IMG/VR virus record: IMGVR_UViG_3300037189_033828
Location: 1 to 41,956 of that record
Source of the DNA: a virus
Reading direction: 5' to 3' (one strand)
DNA: 41,956 bases
Shown here: one piece after another, positions 31,947 to 39,007 of the stretch
Numbering within the stretch: the first letter of the stretch is position 1
Layout: each line of letters starts with the position of its first letter
Notes under the pieces: model-generated
Told to the model about the DNA's origin: nothing
Database searches by the model: none
What the model saw: the letters and a program-made list of their open reading frames with translations, nothing else
Translations under genes and position numbers: made by a program

Positions 31947-32003
31947 ATGGTATGTTCAGCGCAAGCAGAAAAGTACCATAACAGTAATTGCCATAATGGT
32001 ACT
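31947..32003. promoter_or_regulatory. cI/cro operator region
   Basis: Between the divergent start codons lies a perfect 8-base inverted repeat AGTACCAT (31972-31979) and ATGGTACT (31996-32003), plus a half site ATGGTA at 31947-31952. The same ATAATGGTA 9-mer occurs again at 32897-32905 before the rightward operon. These are the likely CI and Cro binding sites. The two promoters must lie here but no clean -35/-10 pair stands out. Confidence 0.65.
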
Positions 32004-32021
32004 CGGGGGTTCAATCGGCGG

Positions 32022-32600
32022 ATGGCATACGAAGACATCCAGCAGCGGCTTACCGACAGCGGGAAGCGGCAGGTCGACCTCGCGAATATGCTGGGCATTC
32101 TGCCAAACGCCATATCGAAGGCTTTCGCGGGCAAGCGCCGTTTTACCGCTGAAGAGATGGACAAGATAAGGAACTGGCTTGGCGGGACAGATGCGCCACC
32201 CCCAGGCGAGAGTGTCGGTACAATTCCCGTGCTCGGCAGCGTGGCGGCAAGCGGGTTTGCCGATCCAGCTGCCCATGCAGTCGGGCGCATGCACAAGCCT
32301 GATCCATCAATACCAGACAGAGCTATTGCACTCGACGTCGATGGCGACTCGATGGACTTGTACGTTCCAGCAGGTGGCCGGATTATCTACGATCCAGAGG
32401 ATCGCGCTCTTTACCCCCGTCGTTTTTACGTCGTGCTGAATGCTGCAGGCGAAACAACTTTCAAACGGTTTTTCGGCGATCCCGCACGTTTAGAACCGTG
32501 CTCGCACAATCCCGCCCACGTCACAATTTCGCTTAACGGTGACGAACCTTATACGATTGTTGGCCGGGTGATCTGGCAGGCTTCGCGCATGCCCGACTAA
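32022..32600 (+). CDS. CI-type repressor with S24 self-cleavage domain
   Basis: A 192-residue repressor. The N-terminal HTH (residues 5-52) has Gln-Val-Asp-Leu-Ala-Asn-Met-Leu-Gly and Asn-Ala-Ile-Ser-Lys-Ala-Phe. The C-terminal S24 domain has Ser110 in Gly-Asp-Ser-Met-Asp and Lys148 in Thr-Thr-Phe-Lys-Arg as catalytic dyad. The expected Ala-Gly cleavage site appears as Val-Ala-Ala-Ser-Gly-Phe (75-79). No clear Shine-Dalgarno lies at proper spacing before the ATG at 32022, so the message may be leaderless as for lambda cI. RecA-stimulated cleavage after DNA damage would induce the prophage. Confidence 0.88.
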   Translation: MAYEDIQQRLTDSGKRQVDLANMLGILPNAISKAFAGKRRFTAEEMDKIRNWLGGTDAPPPGESVGTIPVLGSVAASGFADPAAHAVGRMHKPDPSIPDRAIALDVDGDSMDLYVPAGGRIIYDPEDRALYPRRFYVVLNAAGETTFKRFFGDPARLEPCSHNPAHVTISLNGDEPYTIVGRVIWQASRMPD

Positions 32601-32820
32601 CTTTCCGACAGTGCGACTCCAGCCAAACTGTGTAGTCCATCCAGTCACTTTCGCGAGCTATCCCGCCAGGAACTGTGACATAGAACTGCCCGCCCTCGTC
32701 GTACCCGCCCAAACCTTGCCCTTCTAGGTCCGCTCGCACTTCGCGAAGGCTAGTACGCCAAGGGCCACATGCCTCACCGAAGCACGTTGCTCGATACCAG
32801 TGCGCCACGATGCTACTCAT
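32533..32820 (-). CDS. Hypothetical protein antisense to cI end
   Basis: A 95-residue protein whose 3' end overlaps the cI 3' end by 68 bases on the opposite strand. The sequence is Trp/Arg rich (Gly-Pro-Trp-Arg-Thr-Ser-Leu-Arg-Glu, Gly-Leu-Gly-Gly-Tyr-Asp-Glu, Tyr-Val-Thr-Val-Pro-Gly-Gly), a natural protein-like pattern that I believe is shared by small sphingomonad phage proteins. A TATAGT at 32893-32898 on this strand may be its -10. It might influence cI by antisense transcription. Function unknown. Confidence 0.5.
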   Translation of the reverse strand: MSSIVAHWYRATCFGEACGPWRTSLREVRADLEGQGLGGYDEGGQFYVTVPGGIARESDWMDYTVWLESHCRKVSRACAKPARSPGQQSYKVRHR

Positions 32821-32896
32821 CCGACTCGCTCGATAGCCATAGCCGCGAGTTGGAACAAAACGGGCACATCGGCAAGCGAGGCAAAGTGAAATTACT

Positions 32897-32943
32897 ATAA
32901 TGGTATTTTTCCTTTGACGATCGACATACCGTTACGGTAACTC
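32897..32943 (+). promoter_or_regulatory. Promoter/operator of rightward PRTRC-integrase operon
   Basis: A TTGACG -35 box (32914-32919) with a weak -10 (GTAACT/TAACTC) 17 to 18 bases later. Overlapping it are ATAATGGTA (32897-32905), identical to the cI/cro operator 9-mer, and the palindrome TACCG-TTA-CGGTA (32927-32939). The first gene begins at 32981. The arrangement suggests control by CI or Cro. Confidence 0.5.
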
Positions 32944-32980
32944 GCTGCTCCAAGGGCATCCCGCCCGATGGGAGCACAGC

Positions 32981-33334
32981 GTGCCGCATCCTCACATCCC
33001 TAGCCGCGAACAGGCCGACGCCTCGCTTCGCCGGTTCTATGATCGCTTGGGCCACCGCCCGCCCGCCTTGCGTTTCGATGATACGCCCCGGTTCGCGGAC
33101 CGACCGGTTCACGCCGACCTTGGCGCAACCGTTCGTCGCCTGCGCCGGGCCAACCCAGTCGCCACCATCGTTCGGCCAGCGCAGCCCGTTCGCTTGCGCT
33201 ATCGCCTCGCGCGACGCCGGTTCATCGACGGCACGAAGCGCCTGTTCGATGCCGGCATTACGATCGCGGTCGTCGGCATCGCCGGCTGGGTCGTCGTTCC
33301 CGCCGTCCTGTCCCTGATCGCGGGGAGGTTCTGA
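32981..33334 (+). CDS. Hypothetical C-terminally anchored membrane protein
   Basis: A 117-residue protein with a GTG start preceded by GGGAG. It is Arg/Pro/His-rich and soluble-looking for 85 residues, followed by one membrane segment (about 91-113, Ile-Thr-Ile-Ala-Val-Val-Gly-Ile-Ala-Gly) near the C-terminus, making a tail-anchored topology likely. First gene of the 9-kb rightward operon; its stop and the next start share a base (TGATG). No family recognised. Confidence 0.55.
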   Translation: MPHPHIPSREQADASLRRFYDRLGHRPPALRFDDTPRFADRPVHADLGATVRRLRRANPVATIVRPAQPVRLRYRLARRRFIDGTKRLFDAGITIAVVGIAGWVVVPAVLSLIAGRF

Positions 33335-33579
33335 TGGGCGACAGCACGAACCTCGAAGCTGATCCCCGCACGATCGCGTCGCGCCTGTCCGTCGGCCAGC
33401 GCCGCACGGTGCAAGCACTCGACGAGGACTATTGCATCCTTGGCTGCGCCGCAGCCTCGGCGAAACGGCTGGAGCGCAATGTCCCCGCCCGCCCCGCGCT
33501 GGTCGTCAGCCGTCGCGGCGAAGTGCACCGGGAGTTTGCCCTCAACGCGCTCGGCATGGCCGTGCAGGCGGTGCTCTGA
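33334..33579 (+). CDS. Hypothetical small protein of rightward operon
   Basis: An 81-residue soluble protein joined to both neighbours by TGATG overlaps. It has a helical start (Arg-Thr-Ile-Ala-Ser-Arg-Leu-Ser-Val-Gly-Gln-Arg-Arg-Thr-Val), then Cys-Ile-Leu-Gly-Cys and Ala-Lys-Arg-Leu-Glu-Arg, and Val-Val-Ser-Arg-Arg-Gly-Glu-Val. This could be a small winged-helix-like protein. No family assigned. Confidence 0.55.
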   Translation: MGDSTNLEADPRTIASRLSVGQRRTVQALDEDYCILGCAAASAKRLERNVPARPALVVSRRGEVHREFALNALGMAVQAVL

Positions 33580-33860
33580 TGGAGGCCGCACGCACCGCAG
33601 AACGCGAAGTCGCCGCAGTCATCGACCGACTCATGGCCGGCGCACCAGACGCACAGGCAAAGACCGAAGTTGCGATCATGGGGGCCGCAAGCGCGGTCGG
33701 CACCGCAGCAGGCGCCTTCTACGCCTTGCATGAAGCCAAGTTCGCGGCCGTGGACGAACGGGAATTTGCGCAAGCGCTTTGGGACATTCTCGCGCCGATG
33801 GTGTCTCGAAGCATCAGCGCCGTCCGGCTTTCCAGGGCCGCCGTGGAGGGCAATGCATGA
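33579..33860 (+). CDS. Hypothetical small helical protein of rightward operon
   Basis: A 93-residue, Ala-rich, helical protein starting at a TGATG overlap and ending in an ATGA overlap. It contains a weakly hydrophobic helix (Ile-Met-Gly-Ala-Ala-Ser-Ala-Val-Gly-Thr-Ala) and a C-terminal Arg-rich helix. No domain recognised. Translationally coupled within the operon. Confidence 0.5.
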   Translation: MEAARTAEREVAAVIDRLMAGAPDAQAKTEVAIMGAASAVGTAAGAFYALHEAKFAAVDEREFAQALWDILAPMVSRSISAVRLSRAAVEGNA

Positions 33861-34312
33861 CGCCGCTCGACGCCCCCGCGCCGCCCCCACCCTTCATTCA
33901 ACCGACCCTCGCCGACGTCACCACCGCCGCGCGCATTGTGGACAGTCGTGCTGTTATCTCAGCCTACGGATCAGTCGAATGGGACTGCCTCCACGATGAC
34001 GGCCAGATTTGGATCGCGGCAATAGTCCGTGAGGCGATGCGCCAGCCCCGATTCGTATCCGCCGAACTCCATGCGGAGATCAGCGGGTTCATCGTTCACA
34101 TGGCGAAGCACTATCGTCGACGCACCAGTCGCCGGCTGTGCGGCATCCGCGTGAACACGATGGGTCGCCAACAGGCGATGGAGCTTGCCTACGCCACCTA
34201 CGGTGCCTCGCTCGACGTCTTGGGCGTCCCCTTCGGCGACCCCAGCCTGCCTTGGGATCGCGACACGGCTCACGCCCTGGTCGACGAAGACCTTCAGCAT
34301 TGGGAACTGTGA
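33857..34312 (+). CDS. Hypothetical protein before the PRTRC ParB gene
   Basis: A 151-residue protein from the ATG at 33857 (ATGA overlap). After a Pro-rich N-terminus there is a folded-looking region with Trp-Asp-Cys-Leu-His-Asp-Asp-Gly-Gln-Ile-Trp-Ile-Ala, then a basic patch (His-Tyr-Arg-Arg-Arg-Thr-Ser-Arg-Arg), and Ala-Thr-Tyr-Gly-Ala. No family recognised. It ends two bases before the ParB-like start, so it is co-transcribed with the PRTRC set but is not one of the standard members I know. Confidence 0.5.
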   Translation: MTPLDAPAPPPPFIQPTLADVTTAARIVDSRAVISAYGSVEWDCLHDDGQIWIAAIVREAMRQPRFVSAELHAEISGFIVHMAKHYRRRTSRRLCGIRVNTMGRQQAMELAYATYGASLDVLGVPFGDPSLPWDRDTAHALVDEDLQHWEL

Positions 34313-34314
34313 CA

Positions 34315-35658
34315 ATGCTACCCGAAAGCACGAACTCGCCGGCAGCGCCGGCCACCACTTCCGAGCCGGACCTCGCGAACGCGCTGCTGTTCCCGCTGTC
34401 GCGGATCAAGCCCGGTGCCAACCCGCGTCGATACTTCGATCCGAAAAAGCACGCCGAACTCGTCGCATCGTTGAAGCTGCGGGGCATCCTGCAGCCGCTG
34501 CTCGTGCGCCCCGACCCGATCGACGCCGATTTCGTCCAGATCGTTGCCGGCGAGCGTCGTCATCGCGCCGCGGTCGAGGCGTTCGGCGCCGATGGCAGCG
34601 CGCCTGTCTTCATCCGCGACATGACCGATAGCGAGGCGCTGGAAGCGGCGATCGACGAGAACGACGCGCGGGACGATGCTTCAGAAACGGAGCAGGCCGA
34701 CGCCGCGGTTCGTCACCTCGCGGCATGCGGCGACGATCGCGCGGAAGCGGCGCGCCGGCTGGGCTGGTCGCGGGCCAAGCTCGACCGGCGCCTCGCCCTC
34801 GCGAACCTCGACGAGGCGGTGAAGGTCGCACTCGACGAGCGGCGGATCAAAGTCGGCCATGCCGAGCTGCTCGCCGTGGTGCCGCCCGACAAACAGGCCA
34901 AGGCGCTCGATACGATCCTGACCGCGGCGCTCGACGTCAACAAGACGCGCGAGATCCTCACGCGCATGACACAGAGCCTTGCGGCCGCAACGTTCGACAA
35001 GACCGAGTGCCTCACCTGCCCGTTCAATTCGGGATCGCAGCGCGCGCTGTTCGAGACGCACGTCGACGACGGCCACTGCACCAACCCGGGCTGCTATCAA
35101 CTGAAGAGCGAGGCAGCCGCTGAGACGGGCACCACCCCCGTCGTCGGCAATGGGGCTGCCGATGCCCCGGCGTCGGCGGGCGTAGCGGCTGCACCGGCAA
35201 CCAGTGCGCCGGCCGGCCCACGATCGTCCAAGCCTGCCAGCAAGCCGGCGTCGGCCGCAGCGCCAGCAGTCACTGCCGCATCGATGATCGCCACCGTGCG
35301 GACGACGATCTTGCGCGAGGCAGCTTGGCGCGCGGTGCTGATCCAGGCTGCGGAAGGCGACCCGGAGTTCGGCGCCACGTTCGAGGCGGTGCTGCGCGCC
35401 ACATGGCAGGTCGACGCCGCGTTCCTGACCGGCTTCGGCAAGGATGAGCTCAAATTCATCGCGCAGGAATGCGGGCTGGTCGCACACATGGGGCCGCGCA
35501 AGTTCGCCAAGCTGCTCGAGGCGAAGGTGCCCGACATCATCGCCGGCATGCTCAACGCCAAGGGCTTCGACTGGGCGGGACGCCTGCCGAGCGCGATGAC
35601 GTTCACCGGCGCCTACAGCCCCCCGCCGCCCGCGGCGCCCTCCACCGACAAGGATTGA
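34315..35658 (+). CDS. PRTRC system ParB-family protein
   Basis: A 447-residue ParB-like protein. The N-terminal ParB/Srx domain has Asn-Pro-Arg-Arg-Tyr-Phe-Asp (36-42), Gly-Ile-Leu-Gln-Pro-Leu-Leu-Val-Arg (57-65) and the nucleotide-binding Gly-Glu-Arg-Arg-His-Arg-Ala-Ala motif (79-86). An HTH segment follows (Ala-Ala-Arg-Arg-Leu-Gly-Trp-Ser-Arg-Ala-Lys). Near residues 225-265 a Cys-x2-Cys and Cys-x4-Cys cluster may bind zinc, which fits the PRTRC type. The C-terminal third is Ala/Pro-rich then helical. ParB proteins bind DNA and, in known cases, hydrolyse CTP. No ParA or ParM partner is encoded in the window. Confidence 0.85.
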   Translation: MLPESTNSPAAPATTSEPDLANALLFPLSRIKPGANPRRYFDPKKHAELVASLKLRGILQPLLVRPDPIDADFVQIVAGERRHRAAVEAFGADGSAPVFIRDMTDSEALEAAIDENDARDDASETEQADAAVRHLAACGDDRAEAARRLGWSRAKLDRRLALANLDEAVKVALDERRIKVGHAELLAVVPPDKQAKALDTILTAALDVNKTREILTRMTQSLAAATFDKTECLTCPFNSGSQRALFETHVDDGHCTNPGCYQLKSEAAAETGTTPVVGNGAADAPASAGVAAAPATSAPAGPRSSKPASKPASAAAPAVTAASMIATVRTTILREAAWRAVLIQAAEGDPEFGATFEAVLRATWQVDAAFLTGFGKDELKFIAQECGLVAHMGPRKFAKLLEAKVPDIIAGMLNAKGFDWAGRLPSAMTFTGAYSPPPPAAPSTDKD

Positions 35659-35662
35659 TCCC

Positions 35663-36094
35663 ATGCTGGTCAACAGCCTGTTGCCGCTGCTCGCCCGTTA
35701 TTCCCTCGGCTTCGATCTCGTTGCGGGTCCGGACGGCACCGTCACCCTAACCATCCTGCCCCGCAAGGCCGAGGGCGCGAAGCACACGCCCGAAGGCGCC
35801 GAGGTACGTCCGATCTCAATCACCGGCACCGCGGCCGAGATCGATGCCGAATTGGCGTTGGGTGCCGACGGCGCGCTCGGCCGACTGATCGCCACCCGTA
35901 GGGCGCTGGCCGATCAGATCGCCGAACAGCACGCTGCGGCCGACCATGCGAAGACCGCAGCGGCAGCGAAGGTGAAGCCTGCCACCAAGCCGGCCGCAGC
36001 CGCCGCAAAGGCCACTCCGACGCCGGCCGCGCCCGCCACGCCGCCGCCCGCCGTCGCCGATCCCGGCGAACCGGTCAGCCTCTGGAACGACTGA
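35663..36094 (+). CDS. PRTRC system protein E
   Basis: A 143-residue protein with AAGGA upstream of the ATG. The first 75 residues form a compact beta-type domain (Leu-Gly-Phe-Asp-Leu-Val-Ala, Val-Thr-Leu-Thr-Ile-Leu-Pro, Ile-Ser-Ile-Thr-Gly-Thr-Ala-Ala-Glu-Ile-Asp). The rest is an Ala/Lys/Pro linker ending in Leu-Trp-Asn-Asp. This is the plan of PRTRC protein E, and it lies in the expected order between ParB and protein C. Molecular function is not known. Confidence 0.75.
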   Translation: MLVNSLLPLLARYSLGFDLVAGPDGTVTLTILPRKAEGAKHTPEGAEVRPISITGTAAEIDAELALGADGALGRLIATRRALADQIAEQHAAADHAKTAAAAKVKPATKPAAAAAKATPTPAAPATPPPAVADPGEPVSLWND

Positions 36095-36132
36095 CCACGT
36101 CCGCACCCGCCAACCCCGTTTCGAGGCTTCCC

Positions 36133-36339
36133 ATGCAAATTACCGAACTCACCCGCGCCTACCGCTACGACGGCATCGATCTGCCCGTGCCCCCGCACCT
36201 TGCCGCCGATCCGCAGGGCCTGCGCGCCTATCATGCGACGCTCTACCCCGCGATCCTCAACGCCGAGACGATCGATGCCGGCATCACGAACGGGGTCCAC
36301 GTCACCGAATACCGCCGCGCTGTCGGCACAAAGGGCTGA
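36133..36339 (+). CDS. PRTRC system protein C, ubiquitin-like modifier candidate
   Basis: A 68-residue protein of the PRTRC_C / prokaryotic ubiquitin-like type. Signatures are Leu-Thr-Arg-Ala-Tyr-Arg-Tyr-Asp-Gly-Ile-Asp-Leu-Pro-Val-Pro at the start, a Tyr-His-Ala-Thr-Leu-Tyr-Pro middle helix and a C-terminal Tyr-Arg-Arg-Ala-Val-Gly-Thr-Lys-Gly. The chain ends in a free glycine, as needed for adenylation and conjugation by an E1-like enzyme. It would be the tagged modifier, activated by the ThiF-like protein and processed by the JAMM protein encoded downstream. No Cys and no lysine except at position 67. Confidence 0.85.
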   Translation: MQITELTRAYRYDGIDLPVPPHLAADPQGLRAYHATLYPAILNAETIDAGITNGVHVTEYRRAVGTKG

Positions 36340-36341
36340 CG

Positions 36342-36566
36342 ATGGCGCGGGCTTCGCGCGCCGCCATCCCCGCTTCGTCTCGCAAAACCCTGCTCAACTG
36401 GATCGACCATGATGATGGCGACACGCCCGGCACGACCCAACCCGCCTGCAGCCCCGACGTCCAGGCGCTCCACGCGCAAGTCCTCCTTTCGCCGGGCAGC
36501 AACCGCCACGGCCGCGGCGAACCCTTGCAGCCCCCGTCCGGCTTCCATCTTGCGCCGCTCGGCTGA
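36342..36566 (+). CDS. Small frame overlapping protein F start, uncertain
   Basis: A 74-residue frame starting two bases after the protein C stop. Its third codon positions are strongly GC, like real genes here, whereas the overlapping first part of the protein F frame is less so. It could be a real small gene, the true N-terminal part of protein F separated by a frameshift, or a shadow. No family recognised. Confidence 0.3.
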   Translation: MARASRAAIPASSRKTLLNWIDHDDGDTPGTTQPACSPDVQALHAQVLLSPGSNRHGRGEPLQPPSGFHLAPLG

Positions 36567-37542
36567 TCTGGCGGGGCGACCCGTCGCCCTGTCTATCGAC
36601 GTCCCCATCATGTTCGACGCGCCGCTCGCGTCGCATCACCGGACGATAGGCCGGTGGGTAGCCGAGCGCGAGCAGTCGGCGCAGCGTTGCACCCGGAACG
36701 GCGCCCGGCAGCGGATCGAGCGCGCCTTCGACGTTGCCGTTACCGAGATCCTCGGGCCGTTCGACCTCGCCGATCTCCGCGTCGTCGCGCTTATTGGCGA
36801 GGACGACCTTCCACCGGCCCTCGTCGTCGTTTGCGACTCGATCGGCCAGATCGACTTGGGCTGGATCGAGAAAAACAACGTCCTGTCGAACACGCTATTC
36901 GGCAATGTCGCACCGGTTGGGTGGCGCGCGGCCGCCTATCAGGCGCTCGTGCAGAGCCTGCGCGGCACCCTTCCCTACATCGGGTACGACGACCTCGTTG
37001 AGGAAATATCGGCGTACTATTGGGACGGCGAAACCGACGACGAGGGCGCCCGGAAGGCGTTGGTCGAGTGGCACGGCCACGACCCCGATGACCTCGACGA
37101 GATGACCTTGCCGTCGCAGATGGCCGCCAAGCGTCCCGACTGGATGACCGCGAAGGCGGCACCGCTGAGGGACATGCCGGCCGCTTTGCGCAAGGCGATC
37201 GCCCGACTCCGCAACGCCGATATCGCGTTGCGGGCAAGCCAGATGGCCCACAGCGCGTGGCGCCACGACCGCGACGAGGTTCTCGCCTACCTGCCGGAAT
37301 ACGAAGAGCGGGCGCCGATTCCGCCGCTCACACTCGTACCGATGGATCAGTTCGCCCGCGAACTGGATGACGTCGGCCGCTTCGGCATGGAGCAGGGGTT
37401 CGACGACGTGATCGGCCTGTGTCCGCTGATCGAACCAGCCCCGATCGACGCATGGCTCGCGTCCCTGCGCATCGGCGCCGAGGTTCTGCTGGCCGCCCAG
37501 GACCTCATCAACCTCGATCCCGCCAACTCGGTGACGTCATGA
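36409..37542 (+). CDS. PRTRC system protein F
   Basis: A 377-residue frame in the PRTRC F position. From about residue 58 the sequence is a normal protein (Val-Ala-Leu-Ser-Ile-Asp-Val-Pro-Ile-Met-Phe-Asp-Ala-Pro). It continues with a domain containing Val-Val-Cys-Asp-Ser-Ile-Gly-Gln-Ile-Asp and Tyr-Ile-Gly-Tyr-Asp-Asp-Leu-Val-Glu-Glu-Ile-Ser, and ends in a helical acidic C-terminus. The first 55 residues are Arg/Ser/Ala low-complexity and may not be translated; a start nearer 36550-36610 is possible. Function of protein F is unknown. Its stop overlaps the protein B start (ATGA). Confidence 0.7.
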   Translation: MMMATRPARPNPPAAPTSRRSTRKSSFRRAATATAAANPCSPRPASILRRSADLAGRPVALSIDVPIMFDAPLASHHRTIGRWVAEREQSAQRCTRNGARQRIERAFDVAVTEILGPFDLADLRVVALIGEDDLPPALVVVCDSIGQIDLGWIEKNNVLSNTLFGNVAPVGWRAAAYQALVQSLRGTLPYIGYDDLVEEISAYYWDGETDDEGARKALVEWHGHDPDDLDEMTLPSQMAAKRPDWMTAKAAPLRDMPAALRKAIARLRNADIALRASQMAHSAWRHDRDEVLAYLPEYEERAPIPPLTLVPMDQFARELDDVGRFGMEQGFDDVIGLCPLIEPAPIDAWLASLRIGAEVLLAAQDLINLDPANSVTS

Positions 37543-38351
37543 GCATCACGACACAATTCGAGGCCACCGACGGCAGCCTGACGCTGACCAACGCCATCCT
37601 GCTGTATCAGGGCGGGGAGCGCGACGACCTCAATCGGTTCGTGCTGTCGCGTAAGCACGGCCCAACGTTCGCCAGCATCCACGACGTCGAGCTTCTCGCC
37701 GACGGCATGCCGACGATCGCAGCCGGTACGCCGCTGACGCGCGAACACCTGCGGCAATGGACCGAGGCGCTGGGCCGCAACCAGGTGCCGGAGATCCTTC
37801 CCGACAACGTGTTGGTCGCCCACCCCGACGTCCTCGCGTGGTGGGTGCCGGCGAAGGTCCGCACCTCCTACTTTGCCCTCTCGCACCCGCCAAAGACCCT
37901 GCAGGCGCTCGCGAAGCGGATCGTCCTGCAGCTTCCCTATCCCGCGCACGTCTTCGTCGCGACGCGTGGGCGGCTTGGCGTCTATGCCCTCCGCTCGAGC
38001 GAGCGGCCGACCGCGGACACCGCGCTCCTGCACTCGCCCATTCTGAATGTCTTCATCAGCGGGCAGTTGTGCTGGGGCAACGTGCCCGTGCCGAAGTCGA
38101 TCAACCCTGCGGCCATCCCGGAATACGAGCGCGCAGTATTCGATTCATGGTCGACCCACCCAAACCCCGGCCAGGAGCACACGGTGCCCGGTCGCGGCGG
38201 CCTCGTGCGCCTGTGGGACAAGCTGGCAGCGCGCAGGGCGACGACCTTCCCGGCCGAGCTGCTCAAGCCGTTCCCTGCGGATGCCGGCGCCGCCACCTCG
38301 CAAGAGGCGCTGACGCTCGGCGCGCTCATCAAACGGAGCGCTCGCGCATGA
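37539..38351 (+). CDS. PRTRC system protein B, E2-like candidate
   Basis: A 270-residue protein starting at the ATGA overlap with protein F. The pattern (Leu-Tyr-Gln-Gly near residue 22, Trp-Trp-Val-Pro-Ala-Lys-Val-Arg-Thr-Ser-Tyr-Phe near 101-112, Leu-Pro-Tyr-Pro-Ala-His-Val-Phe-Val at 132-140, Gly-Gln-Leu-Cys-Trp-Gly-Asn at 175-181) matches PRTRC protein B. From memory, related families have been described as divergent prokaryotic E2 proteins. Cys178 is the only cysteine in the chain and lies in a Leu-Cys-Trp-Gly context, so it is the natural candidate for a thioester-forming residue. This role is inferred, not shown. Confidence 0.8.
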   Translation: MSITTQFEATDGSLTLTNAILLYQGGERDDLNRFVLSRKHGPTFASIHDVELLADGMPTIAAGTPLTREHLRQWTEALGRNQVPEILPDNVLVAHPDVLAWWVPAKVRTSYFALSHPPKTLQALAKRIVLQLPYPAHVFVATRGRLGVYALRSSERPTADTALLHSPILNVFISGQLCWGNVPVPKSINPAAIPEYERAVFDSWSTHPNPGQEHTVPGRGGLVRLWDKLAARRATTFPAELLKPFPADAGAATSQEALTLGALIKRSARA

Positions 38352-39007
38352 CCCCGCTCGCTGACGACCTGACGGCCGCCGAGGTACTGGACGCCGTCCC
38401 CTGTCTGCCGGTGCCGCCCTTCGGTCGGTCGCCCGCGATCGATGCGCTGCGCGCGATGCGGACCGGCCATGGCGTCACGCTGGGCAACGACGGCGTCATG
38501 ATGATCCTGCGCCGGCCATGGCTCGAGGTCGACATGCCGGTCGCCACGCCGATCGCCGCATACCTGCCGTATGGCAGCATGGGCGAGCCGCGGTTGGTGC
38601 TGCGCTGCGGCCTCGTGCCGGCCGACGTGCTGTCGGAGATCCTCGCGCACCTCCGCGCCGCGCTGCCCGACGAGGCCGCGGCGTTCGTGATCTGGAACGA
38701 GGCAACGCGGGATTTCGCCGTGCAATATCCGGTGGTCGATCACGCCACGCCATCGCGCCTGGTCTATCGGACGCCCGCTATTCCGATGGGATGGCACCTC
38801 GTCTGCGACGTCCATAGCCACGGCCGGGCGCCGGCGTTCTTCAGCGCCACGGACGACGCGGACGACGCGCACGCGACCAAGATCGCGATCGTCTTCGGCC
38901 ACCTCGACGCCCCCGACGGGCCAACGACAGCTTCCCGCCTATGCGCGGGCGGCATGTTCCTGCCCCTGCCCCGCAGCCCTTTCGCTGGAGCTTCCCATGT
39001 CGACTGA
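38348..39007 (+). CDS. PRTRC system protein A, JAB/JAMM metalloprotease
   Basis: A 219-residue protein from the ATGA overlap at 38348. The JAMM motif is complete: Asp154-Val-His156-Ser-His158 then seven residues to Ser166 and Asp169 (HxHx7SxxD), with Glu118 a likely upstream catalytic Glu. Such enzymes bind zinc and cut isopeptide bonds or trim ubiquitin-like proteins at their C-terminal glycine. Its expected substrate here is protein C or its conjugates. The 3' end overlaps the ThiF-like gene by 11 bases. The N-terminal 80 residues may be a regulatory domain. Confidence 0.87.
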   Translation: MTPLADDLTAAEVLDAVPCLPVPPFGRSPAIDALRAMRTGHGVTLGNDGVMMILRRPWLEVDMPVATPIAAYLPYGSMGEPRLVLRCGLVPADVLSEILAHLRAALPDEAAAFVIWNEATRDFAVQYPVVDHATPSRLVYRTPAIPMGWHLVCDVHSHGRAPAFFSATDDADDAHATKIAIVFGHLDAPDGPTTASRLCAGGMFLPLPRSPFAGASHVD

